Source: Sipunculus nudus (taxonomy: Eukaryota > Annelida > Sipuncula > Golfingiida > Sipunculidae). Taken from it: a stretch of DNA of 64,000 bases. Position numbers and translations under genes: made by a program. This document shows, piece after piece, positions 10,011-23,809 of the stretch (position 1 is its first letter; the number at the start of each line of letters is the position of its first letter). The notes beneath the pieces are model-generated. The model was not told where the DNA came from. It worked only from the letters and a program-made list of their open reading frames with translations, and searched no databases. The stretch covers positions 41,829,973 through 41,893,972 of the forward strand of contig CM049319.1 of the NCBI GenBank assembly GCA_026874595.1. Reading direction: 5' to 3'.

Positions 10011-13000
10011 TAAATTGCGAAAGAAGCGTTTTACAAGCTTCATTAGGCCATTTAGAAGCTGTTACAAACGTCGTTTTGGCCGAAATCAGCTCGGTTTTCG
10101 CGTAATACAAGATCGTGTTTTCTGCAAAAATGGCCGATTTAAATTGCGAAAGAAGCGTTTTACAAGCTTCATTAGGCCATTTAGAAGCTGTTACAAACGT
10201 CGTTTTGGCCGAAATCAGCTCGGTTTTCGCGTAATACAAGATCGTGTTTTTCTGCAAAAATGGCCGATTTAAATTGCGAAAGATGCGTTTTTACAAGCTT
10301 CATTAGGCCATTTAGAAGCTGTTACAAACGTCGTTTTGGCCGAAATCAGCTCGGTTTTCGCGTAATACAAGATCGTGTTTTCTGCAAAAATGGCCGATTT
10401 AAATTGCGAAAGAAGCGTTTTACAAGCTTCATTAGGCCATTTAGAAGCTGTTACAAACGTCGTTTTGGCCGAAATCAGCTCGGTTTTCGCGTAATACAAG
10501 ATCGTGTTTTCTGCAAAAATGGCCGATTTAAATTGCGAAAAGAAGCGTTTTACAAGCTTCATTAGGCCATTTAGAAGCTGTTACAAACGTCGTTTTGGCC
10601 GAAATCAGCTCGGTTTTCGCGTAATACAAGATCGTGTTTTCTGCAAAAATGGCCGATTTAAATTGCGAAAGAAGCGTTTTACAAGCTTCATTAGGCCATT
10701 TAGAAGCTATTACAAACGTCGTTTTCGCCGAAATCAGCTCGGTTTTCGCGTAATACAAGATCGTGTTTTCTGCAAAAATGGCCGATTTAAATTGCGAAAG
10801 AAGCGTTTTAACAAGCTTCATTAGGCCATTTAGAAGCTGTTACAAACGTCGTTTTGGCCGAAATCAGCTCGGTTTTCGCGTAATACAAGATCGTGTTTTC
10901 TGCAAAAATGGCCGATTTAAATTGCGAAAGAAGCGTTTTACAAGCTTCATTAGGCCATTTAGAAGCTGTTACAAACGTCGTTTTCGCCGAAATCAGCTCG
11001 GTTTTCGCGTAATACAAGATCGTGTTTTCTGCAAAAATGGCCGATTTAAATTGCGAAAGAAGCGTTTTACAAGCTTCATTAGGCCATTTAGAAGCTGTTA
11101 CAACGTCGTTTTGGCCGAAATCAGCTCGGTTTTCGCGTAATACAAGATCGTGTTTTCTGCAAAAATGGCCGATTTAAATTGCGAAAGAAGCGTTTTACAA
11201 GCTTCATTAGGCCATTTAGAAGCTGTTACAAACGTCGTTTTGGCCGAAATCAGCTCGGTTTTCGCGTAATACAAGATCGTGTTTTCTGCAAAAATGGCCG
11301 ATTTAAATTGCGAAAGAAGCGTTTTACAAGCTTCATTAGGCCATTTAGAAGCTGTTACAAACGTCGTTTTGGCCGAAATCAGCTCGGTTTTCGCGTAATA
11401 CAAGATCGTGTTTTCTGCAAAAATGGCCGATTTAAATTGCGAAAGAAGCGTTTTACAAGCTTCATTAGGCCATTTAGAAGCTGTTACAAACGTTGTTTTC
11501 GCCGAAATCAGCTCGGTTTTCGCGTAATACAAGATCGTGTTTTCTGCAAAAATGGCCGATTTAAATTGCGAAAGAAGCGTTTTACAAGCTTCATTAGGCC
11601 ATTTAGAAGCTGTTACAAACGTCGTTTTGGCCGAAATCAGCTCGGTTTTCGCGTAATACAAGATCGTGTTTTCTGCAAAAATGGCCGATTTAAATTGCGA
11701 AAGAAGCGTTTTACAAGCTTCATTAGGCCATTTAGAAGCTGTTACAAACGTCGTTTTGGCCGAAATCAGCTCGGTTTTCGCGTAATACAAGATCGTGTTT
11801 TCTGCAAAAATGGCCGATTTAAATTGCGAAAGAAGCGTTTTACAAGCTTCATTAGGCCATTTAGAAGCTGTTACAAACGTCGTTTTGGCCGAAATCAGCT
11901 CGCTTTTCGCGTAATACAAGATCGTGTTTTCTGCAAAAATGGCCGATTTAAATTGCGAAAGATGCGTTTTACAAGCTTCATTAGGCCATTTAGAAGCTGT
12001 TACAAACGTCGTTTTGGCCGAAATCAGCTCGGTTTTCGCGTAATACAAGATCGTGTTTTCTGCAAAAATGGCCGATTTAAATTGCGAAAGAAGCGTTTTA
12101 CAAGCTTCATTAGGCCATTTAGAAGCTGTTACAAACGTCGTTTTGGCCGAAATCAGCTCGGTTTTCGCGTAATACAAGATCGTGTTTTCTGCAAAAATGG
12201 CCGATTTAAATTGCGAAAGAAGCGTTTTACAAGCTTCATTAGGCCATTTAGAAGCTGTTACAAACGTCGTTTTGGCCGAAATCAGCTCGGTTTTCGCGTA
12301 ATACAAGATCGTGTTTTCTGCAAAAATGGCCGATTTAAATTGCGAAAGAAGCGTTTTACAAGCTTCATTAGGCGATTTAGAAGCTGTTACAAACGTCGTT
12401 TTCGCCGAAATCAGCTCGGTTTTCGCGTAATACAAGATCGTGTTTTCTGCAAAAATGGCCGATTTAAATTGCGAAAGAAGCGTTTTACAAGCTTCATTAG
12501 GCCATTTAGAAGCTGTTACAAACGTCGTTTTGGCCGAAATCAGCTCGGTTTTCGCGTAATACAAGATCGTGTTTTCTGCAAAAATGGCCGATTTAAATTG
12601 CGAAAGAAGCGTTTTACAAGCTTCATTAGGCCATTTAGAAGCTGTTACAAACGTCGTTTTGGCCGAAATCAGCTCGGTTTTCGCGTAATACAAGATCGTG
12701 TTTTCTGCAAAAATGGCCGATTTAAATTGCGAAAGAAGCGTTTTACAAGCTTCATTAGGCCATTTAGAAGCTGTTACAAACGTCGTTTTCGCCGAAATCA
12801 GCTCGGTTTTCGCGTAATACAAGATCGTGTTTTCTGCAAAAATGGCCGATTTAAATTGCGAAAGAAGCGTTTTACAAGCTTCATTAGGCCATTTAGAAGC
12901 TGTTACAAACGTCGTTTTCGCCGAAATCAGCTCGGTTTTCGCGTAATACAAGATCGTGTTTTCTGCAAAAATGGCCGATTTAAATTGCGAAAGAAGCGTT

Positions 13001-14149
13001 TTACAAGCTTCATTAGGCCATTTAGAAGCTGTTACAAACGTCGTTTTCGCCGAAATCAGCTCGGTTTTCGCGTAATACAAGATCGTGTTTTCTGCAAAAA
13101 TGGCCGATTTAAATTGCGAAAGAAGCGTTTTACAAGCTTCATTAGGCCATTTAGAAGCTGTTACAAACGTCGTTTTGGCCGAAATCAGCTCGGTTTTCGC
13201 GTAATACAAGATCGTGTTTTCTGCAAAAATGGCCGATTTAAATTGCGAAAGAAGCGTTTTACAAGCTTCATTAGGCCATTTAGAAGCTGTTACAAACGTC
13301 GTTTTGGCCGAAATCAGCTCGGTTTTCGCGTAATACAAGATCGTGTTTTCTGCAAAAATGGCCGATTTAAATTGCGAAAGAAGCGTTTTACAAGCTTCAT
13401 TAGGCCATTTAGAAGCTGTTACAAACGTCGTTTTCGCCGAAATCAGCTCGGTTTTCGCGTAATACAAGATCGTGTTTTCTGCAAAAATGGCCGATTTAAA
13501 TTGCGAAAGAAGCGTTTTACAAGCTTCATTAGGCCATTTAGAAGCTGTTACAAACGTCGTTTTCGCCGAAATCAGCTCGGTTTTCGCGTAATACAAGATC
13601 GTGTTTTCTGCAAAAATGGCCGATTTAAATTGCGAAAGAAGCGTTTTACAAGCTTCATTAGGCCATTTAGAAGCTGTTACAAACGTCGTTTTCGCCGAAA
13701 TCAGCTCGGTTTTCGCGTAATACAAGATCGTGTTTTCTGCAAAAATGGCCGATTTAAATTGCGAAAGAAGCGTTTTACAAGCTTCATTAGGCCATTTAGA
13801 AGATGTTACAAACGTCGTTTTGGCCGAAATCAGCTCGGTTTTCGCGTAATACAAGATCGTGTTTTCTGCATAAATGGCCGATTTAAATTGCGAAAGAAGC
13901 GTTTTACAAGCTTCATTAGGCCATTTAGAAGCTGTTACAAACGTCGTTTTGGCCGAAATCAGCTCGGTTTTCGCGTAATACAAGATCGTGTTTTCTGCAA
14001 AAATGGCCGATTTAAATTGCGAAAGAAGCGTTTTACAAGCTTCATTAGGCCATTTAGAAGCTGTTACAAACGTCGTTTTGGCCGAAATCAGCTCGGTTTT
14101 CGCGTAATACAAGATCGTGTTTTCTGCAAAAATGGCCGATTTAAATTGC

Positions 14150-14840
14150 GAAAGAAGCGTTTTCCAAGCTTCATTAGGCCATTTAGAAGCTGTTACAAAC
14201 GTCGTTTTCGCCGAAATCAGCTCGGTTTTCGCGTAATACAAGATCGTGTTTTCTGCAAAAATGGCCGATTTAAATTGCGAAAGAAGGGTTTTACAAGCTT
14301 CATTAGGCCATTTAGAAGCTGTTACAAACGTCGTTTTGGCCGAAATCAGCTCGGTTTTCGCGTAATACAAGATCGTGTTTTCTGCAAAAATGGCCGATTT
14401 AAATTGCGAAAGAAGCGTTTTACAAGCTTCATTAGGCCATTTAGAAGCTGTTACAAACGTCGTTTTGGCCGAAATCAGCTCGGTTTTCGCGTAATACAAG
14501 ATCGTGTTTTCTGCAAAAATGGCCGATTTAAATTGCGAAAGAAGCGTTTTACAAGCTTCATTAGGCCATTTAGAAGCTGTTACAAAAGTCGTTTTCGCCG
14601 AAATCAGCTCGGTTTTCGCGTAATACAAGATCGTGTTTTCTGCAAAAATGGCCGATTTAAATTGCGAAAGAAGCGTTTTACAAGCTTCATTAGGCCATTT
14701 AGAAGCTGTTACAAACGTCGTTTTGGCCGAAATCAGCTCGGTTTTCGCGTAATACAAGATCGTGTTTTCTGCAAAAATGGCCGATTTAAATTGCGAGAGA
14801 AGCGTTTTACAAGCTTCATTAGGCCATTTAGAAGCTGTTA
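14150..14840 (-). repeat. Distant copy of the 11-mer variant series
   Basis: GTTTTCCAAG (14164), GAAGGG (about 14287), ACAAAAGTCG (about 14587) and GCGAGAG (about 14795) recur in the same order at 22548 onward and 23967 onward. The first offset is 8384 bases, one short of 65 monomers. One or two G/C alleles differ. Confidence 0.7.
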
Positions 14841-17800
14841 CAAACGTCGTTTTCGCCGAAATCAGCTCGGTTTTCGCGTAATACAAGATCGTGTTTTCTG
14901 CAAAAATGGCCGATTTAAATTGCGAAAGAAGCGTTTTACAAGCTTCATTAGGCCATTTAGAAGCTGTTACAAACGTCGTTTTGGCCGAAATCAGCTCGGT
15001 TTTCGCGTAATACAAGATCGTGTTTTCTGCAAAAATGGCCGATTTAAATTGCGAAAGAAGCGTTTTACAAGCTTCATTAGGCCATTTAGAAGCTGTTACA
15101 AACGTCGTTTTGGCCGAAATCAGCTCGGTTTTCGCGTAATACAAGATCGTGTTTTCTGCAAAAATGGCCGATTTAAATTGCGAAAGAAGCGTTTTACAAG
15201 CTTCATTAGGCCATTTAGAAGCTGTTACAAACGTCGTTTTGGCCGAAATCAGCTCGGTTTTCGCGTAATACAAGATCGTGTTTTCTGCAAAAATGGCCGA
15301 TTTAAATTGCGAAAGAAGCGTTTTACAAGCTTCATTAGGCCATTTAGAAGCTGTTACAAACGTCGTTTTGGCCGAAATCAGCTCGGTTTTCGCGTAATAC
15401 AAGATCGTGTTTTCTGCAAAAATGGCCGATTTAAATTGCGAAAGAAGCGTTTTACAAGCTTCATTAGGCCATTTAGAAGCTGTTACAAACGTCGTTTTGG
15501 CCGAAATCAGCTCGGTTTTCGCGTAATACAAGATCGTGTTTTCTGCAAAAATGGCCGATTTAAATTGCGAAAGAAGCGTTTTACAAGCTTCATTAGGCCA
15601 TTTAGAAGCTGTTACAAACGTCGTTTTCGCCGAAATCAGCTCGGTTTTCGCGTAATACAAGATCGTGTTTTCTGCAAAAATGGCCGATTTAAATTGCGAA
15701 AGAAGCGTTTTACAAGCTTCATTAGGCCATTTAGAAGCTGTTACAAACGTCGTTTTGGCCGAAATCAGCTCGGTTTTCGCGTAATACAAGATCGTGTTTT
15801 CTGCAAAAATGGCCGATTTAAATTGCGAAAGAAGCGTTTTACAAGCTTCATTAGGCCATTTAGAAGCTGTTACAAACGTCGTTTTGGCCGAAATCAGCTC
15901 GGTTTTCGCGTAATACAAGATCGTGTTTTCTGCAAAAATGGCCGATTTAAATTGCGAAAGAAGCGTTTTACAAGCTTCATTAGGCCATTTAGAAGCTGTT
16001 ACAAACGTCGTTTTGGCCGAAATCAGCTCGGTTTTCGCGTAATACAAGATCGTGTTTTCTGCAAAAATGGCCGATTTAAATTGCGAAAGAAGCGTTTTAC
16101 AAGCTTCATTAGGCCATTTAGAAGCTGTTACAAACGTCGTTTTGGCCGAAATCAGCTCGGTTTTCGCGTAATACAAGATCGTGTTTTCTGCAAAAATGGC
16201 CGATTTAAATTGCGAAAGAAGCGTTTTACAAGCTTCATTAGGCCATTTAGAAGCTGTTACAAACGTCGTTTTGGCCGAAATCAGCTCGGTTTTCGCGTAA
16301 TACAAGATCGTGTTTTCTGCAAAAATGGCCGATTTAAATTGCGAAAGAAGCGTTTTACAAGCTTCATTAGGCCATTTAGAAGCTGTTACAAACGTCGTTT
16401 TGGCCGAAATCAGCTCGGTTTTCGCGTAATACAAGATCGTGTTTTCTGCAAAAATGGCCGATTTAAATTGCGAAAGAAGCGTTTTACAAGCTTCATTAGG
16501 CCATTTAGAAGCTGTTACAAACGTCGTTTTGGCCGAAATCAGCTCGGTTTTCGCGTAATACAAGATCGTGTTTTCTGCAAAAATGGCCGATTTAAATTGC
16601 GAAAGAAGCGTTTTACAAGCTTCATTAGGCCATTTAGAAGCTGTTACAAACGTCGTTTTCGCCGAAATCAGCTCGGTTTTCGCGTAATACAAGATCGTGT
16701 TTTCTGCAAAAATGGCCGATTTAAATTGCGAAAGAAGCGTTTTACAAGCTTCATTAGGCCATTTAGAAGCTGTTACAAACGTCGTTTTCGCCGAAATCAG
16801 CTCGGTTTTCGCGTAATACAAGATCGTGTTTTCTGCAAAAATGGCCGATTTAAATTGCGAAAGAAGCGTTTTACAAGCTTCATTAGGCCATTTAGAAGCT
16901 GTTACAAACGTCGTTTTCGCCGAAATCAGCTCGGTTTTCGCGTAATACAAGATCGTGTTTTCTGCAAAAATGGCCGATTTAAATTGCGAAAGAAGCGTTT
17001 TACAAGCTTCATTAGGCCATTTAGAAGCTGTTACAAACGTCGTTTTGGCCGAAATCAGCTCGGTTTTCGCGTAATACAAGATCGTGTTTTCTGCAAAAAT
17101 GGCCGATTTAAATTGCGAAAGAAGCGTTTTACAAGCTTCATTAGGCCATTTAGAAGCTGTTACAAACGTCGTTTTCGCCGAAATCAGCTCGGTTTTCGCG
17201 TAATACAAGATCGTGTTTTCTGCAAAAATGGCCGATTTAAATTGCGAAAGAAGCTTTTTACAAGCTTCATTAGGCCATTTAGAAGCTGTTACAAACGTCG
17301 TTTTCGCCGAAATCAGCTCGGTTTTCGCGTAATACAAGATCGTGTTTTCTGCAAAAATGGCCGATTTAAATTGCGAAAGAAGCGTTTTACAAGCTTCATT
17401 AGGCCATTTAGAAGCTGTTACAAACGTCGTTTTCGCCGAAATCAGCTCGGTTTTCGCGTAATACAAGATCGTGTTTTCTGCAAAAATGGCCGATTTAAAT
17501 TGCGAAAGAAGCGTTTTACAAGCTTCATTAGGCCATTTAGAAGATGTTACAAACGTCGTTTTGGCCGAAATCAGCTCGGTTTTCGCGTAATACAAGATCG
17601 TGTTTTCTGCAAAAATGGCCGATTTAAATTGCGAAAGAAGCGTTTTACAAGCTTCATTAGGCCATTTAGAAGCTGTTACAAACGTCGTTTTGGCCGAAAT
17701 CAGCTCGGTTTTCGCGTAATACAAGATCGTGTTTTCTGCAAAAATGGCCGATTTAAATTGCGAAAGAAGCGTTTTACAAGCTTCATTAGGCCATTTAGAA

Positions 17801-18898
17801 GATGTTACAAACGTCGTTTTGGCCGAAATCAGCTCGGTTTTCGCGTAATACAAGATCGTGTTTTCTGCAAAAATGGCCGATTTAAATTGCGAAAGAAGCG
17901 TTTTACAAGCTTCATTAGGCCATTTAGAAGCTGTTACAAACGTCGTTTTGGCCGAAATCAGCTCGGTTTTCGCGTAATACAAGATCGTGTTTTCTGCAAA
18001 AATGGCCGATTTAAATTGCGAAAGAAGCGTTTTACAAGCTTCATTAGGCCATTTAGAAGCTGTTACAAACGTCGTTTTGGCCGAAATCAGCTCGGTTTTC
18101 GCGTAATACAAGATCGTGTTTTCTGCAAAAATGGCCGATTTAAATTGCGAAAGAAGGGTTTTACAAGCTTCATTAGGCCATTTAGAAGCTGTTACAAACG
18201 TCCTTTTGGCCGAAATCAGCTCGGTTTTCGCGTAATTCAAGATCGTGTTTTCTGCAAAAATGGCCGATTTAAATTGCGAAAGAAGCGTTTTACAAGCTTC
18301 ATTAGGCCATTTAGAAGCTGTTACAAACGTCGTTTTGGCCGAAATCAGCTCGCTTTTCGCGTAATACAAGATCGTGTTTTCTGCAAAAATGGCCGATTTA
18401 AATTGCGAAAGAAGCGTTTTACAAGCTTCATTAGGCCATTTAGAAGATGTTACAAACGTCGTTTTCGCCGAAATCAGCTCGCTTTTCGCGTAATACAAGA
18501 TCGTGTTTTCTGCAAAAATGGCCGATTTAAATTGCGAAAGAAGCGTTTTACAAGCTTCATTAGGCCATTTAGAAGCTGTTACAAACGTCGTTTTGGCCGA
18601 AATCAGCTCGGTTTTCGCGTAATACAAGATCGTGTTTTCTGCAAAAATGGCCGATTTAAATTGCGAAAGAAGCGTTTTACAAGCTTCATTAGGCCATTTA
18701 GAAGCTGTTACAAACGTCGTTTTGGCCGAAATCAGCTCGGTTTTCGCGTAATACAAGATCGTGTTTTCTGCAAAAATGGCCGATTTAAATTGCGAAAGAA
18801 GCGTTTTACAAGCTTCATTAGGCCATTTAGAAGCTGTTACAAACGTCGTTTTCGCCGAAATCAGCTCGGTTTTCGCGTAATACAAGATCGTGTTTTCT

Positions 18899-21421
18899 GA
18901 AAAATGGCCGATTTAAATTGCGAAAGAAGCTTTTTACAAGCTTCATTAGGCCATTTAGAAGCTGTTACAAACGTCGTTTTGGCCGAAATCAGCTCGGTTT
19001 TCGCGTAATACAAGATCGTGTTTTCTGCAAAAATGGCCGATTTAAATTGCGAAAGAAGCGTTTTACAAGCTTCATTAGGCCATTTAGAAGCTGTTACAAA
19101 CGTCGTTTTGGCCGAAATCAGCTCGGTTTTCGCGTAATACAAGATCGTGTTTTCTGCAAAAATGGCCGATTTAAATTGCGAAAGAAGCGTTTTACAAGCT
19201 TCATTAGGCCATTTAGAAGCTGTTACAAACGTCGTTTTCGCCGAAATCAGCTCGGTTTTCGCGTAATACAAGATCGTGTTTTCTGCAAAAATGGCCGATT
19301 TAAATTGCGAAAGAAGGGTTTTACAAGCTTCATTAGGCCATTTAGAAGCTGTTACAAACGTCGTTTTGGCCGAAATCAGCTCGGTTTTCGCGTAATTCAA
19401 GATCGTGTTTTCTGCAAAAATGGCCGATTTAAATTGCGAAAGAAGCGTTTTACAAGCTTCATTAGGCCATTTAGAAGCTGTTACAAACGTCGTTTTGGCC
19501 GAAATCAGCTCGGTTTTCGCGTAATACAAGATCGTGTTTTCTGCAAAAATGGCCGATTTAAATTGCGAAAGAAGCGTTTTACAAGCTTCATTAGGCCATT
19601 TAGAAGCTGTTACAAACGTCGTTTTGGCCGAAATCAGCTCGGTTTTCGCGTAATACAAGATCGTGTTTTCTGCAAAAATGGCCGATTTAAATTGCGAAAG
19701 AAGCGTTTTACAAGCTTCATTAGGCCATTTAGAAGCTGTTACAAACGTCGTTTTGGCCGAAATCAGCTCGGTTTTCGCGTAATACAAGATCGTGTTTTCT
19801 GCAAAAATGGCCGATTTAAATTGCGAAAGAAGCGTTTTACAAGCTTCATTAGGCCATTTAGAAGCTGTTACAAACGTCGTTTTCGCCGAAATCAGCTCGG
19901 TTTTCGCGTAATACAAGATCGTGTTTTCTGCAAAAATGGCCGATTTAAATTGCGAAAGAAGCGTTTTACAAGCTTCATTAGGCCATTTAGAAGCTGTTAC
20001 AAACGTCGTTTTCGCCGAAATCAGCTCGGTTTTCGCGTAATACAAGATCGTGTTTTCTGCAAAAATGGCCGATTTAAATTGCGAAAGAAGCGTTTTACAA
20101 GCTTCATTAGGCCATTTAGAAGCTGTTACAAACGTCGTTTTCGCCGAAATCAGCTCGGTTTTCGCGTAATACAAGATCGTGTTTTCTGCAAAAATGGCCG
20201 ATTTAAATTGCGAAAGAAGGGTTTTACAAGCTTCATTAGGCCATTTAGAAGCTGTTACAAACGTCGTTTTCGCCGAAATCAGCTCGGTTTTCGCGTAATA
20301 CAAGATCGTGTTTTCTGCAAAAATGGCCGATTTAAATTGCGAAAGAAGCGTTTTACAAGCTTCATTAGGCCATTTAGAAGCTGTTACAAACGTCGTTTTG
20401 GCCGAAATCAGCTCGGTTTTCGCGTAATACAAGATCGTGTTTTCTGCAAAAATGGCCGATTTAAATTGCGAAAGAAGCGTTTTACAAGCTTCATTAGGCC
20501 ATTTAGAAGCTGTTACAAAAGTCGTTTTGGCCGAAATCAGCTCGGTTTTCGCGTAATACAAGATCGTGTTTTCTGCAAAAATGGCCGATTTAAATTGCGA
20601 AAGAAGCGTTTTACAAGCTTCATTAGGCCATTTAGAAGCTGTTACAAACGTCGTTTTCGCCGAAATCAGCTCGGTTTTCGCGTAATACAAGATCGTGTTT
20701 TCTGCAAAAATGGCCGATTTAAATTGCGAAAGAAGCGTTTTACAAGCTTCATTAGGCCATTTAGAAGATGTTACAAACGTCGTTTTGGCCGAAATCAGCT
20801 CGGTTTTCGCGTAATACAAGATCGTGTTTTCTGCAAAAATGGCCGATTTAAATTGCGAAAGAAGCGTTTTACAAGCTTCATTAGGCCATTTAGAAGCTGT
20901 TACAAACGTCGTTTTGGCCGAAATCAGCTCGGTTTTCGCGTAATACAAGATCGTGTTTTCTGCAAAAATGGCCGATTTAAATTGCGAAAGAAGCGTTTTA
21001 CAAGCTTCATTAGGCCATTTAGAAGCTGTTACAAACGTCGTTTTGGCCGAAATCAGCTCGGTTTTCGCGTAATACAAGATCGTGTTTTCTGCAAAAATGG
21101 CCGATTTAAATTGCGAAAGAAGCGTTTTACAAGCTTCATTAGGCCATTTAGAAGCTGTTACCAACGTCGTTTTGGCCGAAATCAGCTCGGTTTTCGCGTA
21201 ATACAAGATCGTGTTTTCTGCAAAAATGGCCGATTTAAATTGCGAAAGAAGCGTTTTACAAGCTTCATTAGGCCATTTAGAAGCTGTTACAAACGTCGTT
21301 TTGGCCGAAATCAGCTCGGTTTTCGCTTAATACAAGATCGTGTTTTCTGCAAAAATGGCCGATTTAAATTGCGAAAGAAGCGTTTTACAAGCTTCATTAG
21401 GCCATTTAGAAGCTGTTACAA
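18899..21421 (-). repeat. Segmental duplication S1, copy 2 (about 19 monomers)
   Basis: This is the partner of 6641-9165. It begins with the same uncommon single-base loss (TTCTGAAAAATGG) and ends one monomer after TCGCTTAATAC (21327), where the G/C allele sequence stops matching. It is free of internal indels, unlike copy 1. Confidence 0.88.
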
Positions 21422-22390
21422 ACGTCGTTTTCGCCGAAATCAGCTCGGTTTTCGCGTAATACAAGATCGTGTTTTCTGCAAAAATGGCCGATTTAAATTG
21501 CGAAAGAAGCGTTTTACAAGCTTCATTAGGCCATTTAGAAGCTGTTACAAACGTCGTTTTGGCCGAAATCAGCTCGGTTTTCGCGTAATACAAGATCGTG
21601 TTTTCTGCAAAAATGGCCGATTTAAATTGCGAAAGAAGCGTTTTACAAGCTTCATTAGGCCATTTAGAAGCTGTTACAAAAGTCGTTTTCGCCGAAATCA
21701 GCTCGGTTTTCGCGTAATACAAGATCGTGTTTTCTGCAAAAATGGCCGATTTAAATTGCGAAAGAAGCGTTTTACAAGCTTCATTAGGCCATTTAGAAGC
21801 TGTTACCAACGTCGTTTTGGCCGAAATCAGCTCGGTTTTCGCGTAATACAAGATCGTGTTTTCTGCAAAAATGGCCGATTTAAATTGCGAAAGAAGCGTT
21901 TTACAAGCTTCATTAGGTCATTTAGAAGCTGTTACAAACGTCGTTTTCGCCGAAATCAGCTCGGTTTTCGCGTAATACAAGATCGTGTTTTCTGCAAAAA
22001 TGGCCGATTTAAATTGCGAAAGAAGCGTTTTACAAGCTTCATTAGGCCATTTAGAAGCTGTTACAAACGTCGTTTTGGCCGAAATCAGCTCGGTTTTCGC
22101 GTAATACAAGATCGTGTTTTCTGCAAAAATGGCCGATTTAAATTGCGAAAGAAGCGTTTTACAAGCTTCATTAGGCCATTTAGAAGCTGTTACAAACGTC
22201 GTTTTGGCCGAAATCAGCTCGGTTTTCGCGTTATACAAGATCGTGTTTTCTGCAAAAATGGCCGATTTAAATTGCGAAAGAAGCGTTTTACAAGCTTCAT
22301 TAGGCCATTTAGAAGCTGTTACAAACGTCGTTTTGGCCGAAATCAGCTCGGTTTTCGCGTAATACAAGATCGTGTTTTCTGCAAAAATGG

Positions 22391-23809
22391 GCGTTATCTG
22401 ATGCGAAAGAAGCGTTTTACAAGCTTCATTAGGCCATTTAGAAGCTGTTACAAACGTCGTTTTGGCTGAAATCAGCTCGGTTTTCGCGTAATACAAGATC
22501 GTGTTTTCTGCAAAAATGGCCGATTTAAATTGCGAAAGAAGCGTTTTCCAAGCTTCATTAGGCCATTTAGAAGCTGTTACAAACGTCGTTTTGGCCGAAA
22601 TCAGCTCGGTTTTCGCGTAATACAAGATCGTGTTTTCTGCAAAAATGGCCGATTTAAATTGCGAAAGAAGGGTTTTACAAGCTTCATTAGGCCATTTAGA
22701 AGCTGTTACAAACGTCGTTTTGGCCGAAATCAGCTCGGTTTTCGCGTAATACAAGATCGTGTTTTCTGCAAAAATGGCCGATTTAAATTGCGAAAGAAGC
22801 GTTTTACAAGCTTCATTAGGCCATTTAGAAGCTGTTACAAACGTCGTTTTGGCCGAAATCAGCTCGGTTTTCGCGTAATACAAGATCGTGTTTTCTGCAA
22901 AAATGGCCGATTTAAATTGCGAAAGAAGCGTTTTACAAGCTTCATTAGGCCATTTAGAAGCTGTTACAAAAGTCGTTTTCGCCGAAATCAGCTCGGTTTT
23001 CGCGTAATACAAGATCGTGTTTTCTGCAAAAATGGCCGATTTAAATTGCGAAAGAAGCGTTTTACAAGCTTCATTAGGCCATTTAGAAGCTGTTACAAAC
23101 GTCGTTTTGGCCGAAATCAGCTCGGTTTTCGCGTAATACAAGATCGTGTTTTCTGCAAAAATGGCCGATTTAAATTGCGAGAGAAGCGTTTTACAAGCTT
23201 CATTAGGCCATTTAGAAGCTGTTACAAACGTCGTTTTCGCCGAAATCAGCTCGGTTTTCGCGTAATACAAGATCGTGTTTTCTGCAAAAATGGCCGATTT
23301 AAATTGCGAAAGAAGCGTTTTCCAAGCTTCATTAGGCCATTTAGAAGCTGTTACAAACGTCGTTTTGGCCGAAATCAGCTCGGTTTTCGCGTAATACAAG
23401 ATCGTGTTTTCTGCAAAAATGGCCGATTTAAATTGCGAGAGAAGCGTTTTACAAGCTTCATTAGGCCATTTAGAAGCTGTTACAAACGTCGTTTTGGCCG
23501 AAATCAGCTCGGTTTTCGCGTAATACAAGATCGTGTTTTCTGCAAAAATGGCCGATTTAAATTGCGAAAGAAGCGTTTTACAAGCTTCATTAGGCCATTT
23601 AGAAGCTGTTACAAACGTCGTTTTGGCCGAAATCAGCTCGGTTTTCGCGTAATACAAGATCGTGTTTTCTGCAAAAATGGCCGATTTAAATTGCGAAAGA
23701 AGCGTTTTACAAGCTTCATTAGGCCATTTAGAAGCTGTTACAAACGTCGTTTTGGCCGAAATCAGCTCGGTTTTCGCGTAATACAAGATCGTGTTTTCTG
23801 CAAAAATGG
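22391..23809 (-). repeat. 11-monomer unit, copy 1 of a tandem duplication
   Basis: This unit starts at a monomer in which GGCCGATTTAAATTGCG is replaced by GGGCGTTATCTGATGCG, followed by GGCTGAAATC (22464). It then runs through GTTTTCCAAG, GAAGGG, ACAAAAGTCG, GCGAGAG, GTTTTCCAAG and GCGAGAG monomers. The whole series repeats exactly 1419 bases (11 x 129) later. Confidence 0.93.

Noticed and set aside
11098-18885. A 2595-codon minus-strand open frame, with a 2573-codon plus-strand frame over almost the same bases (11179-18900)
   Set aside because: The period is 129 = 3 x 43 and the monomer has no stop in these two frames, so any indel-free run stays open. Neither frame has an ATG in the consensus monomer, the frames start at TTG, and the translation is only a 43-residue repeat.
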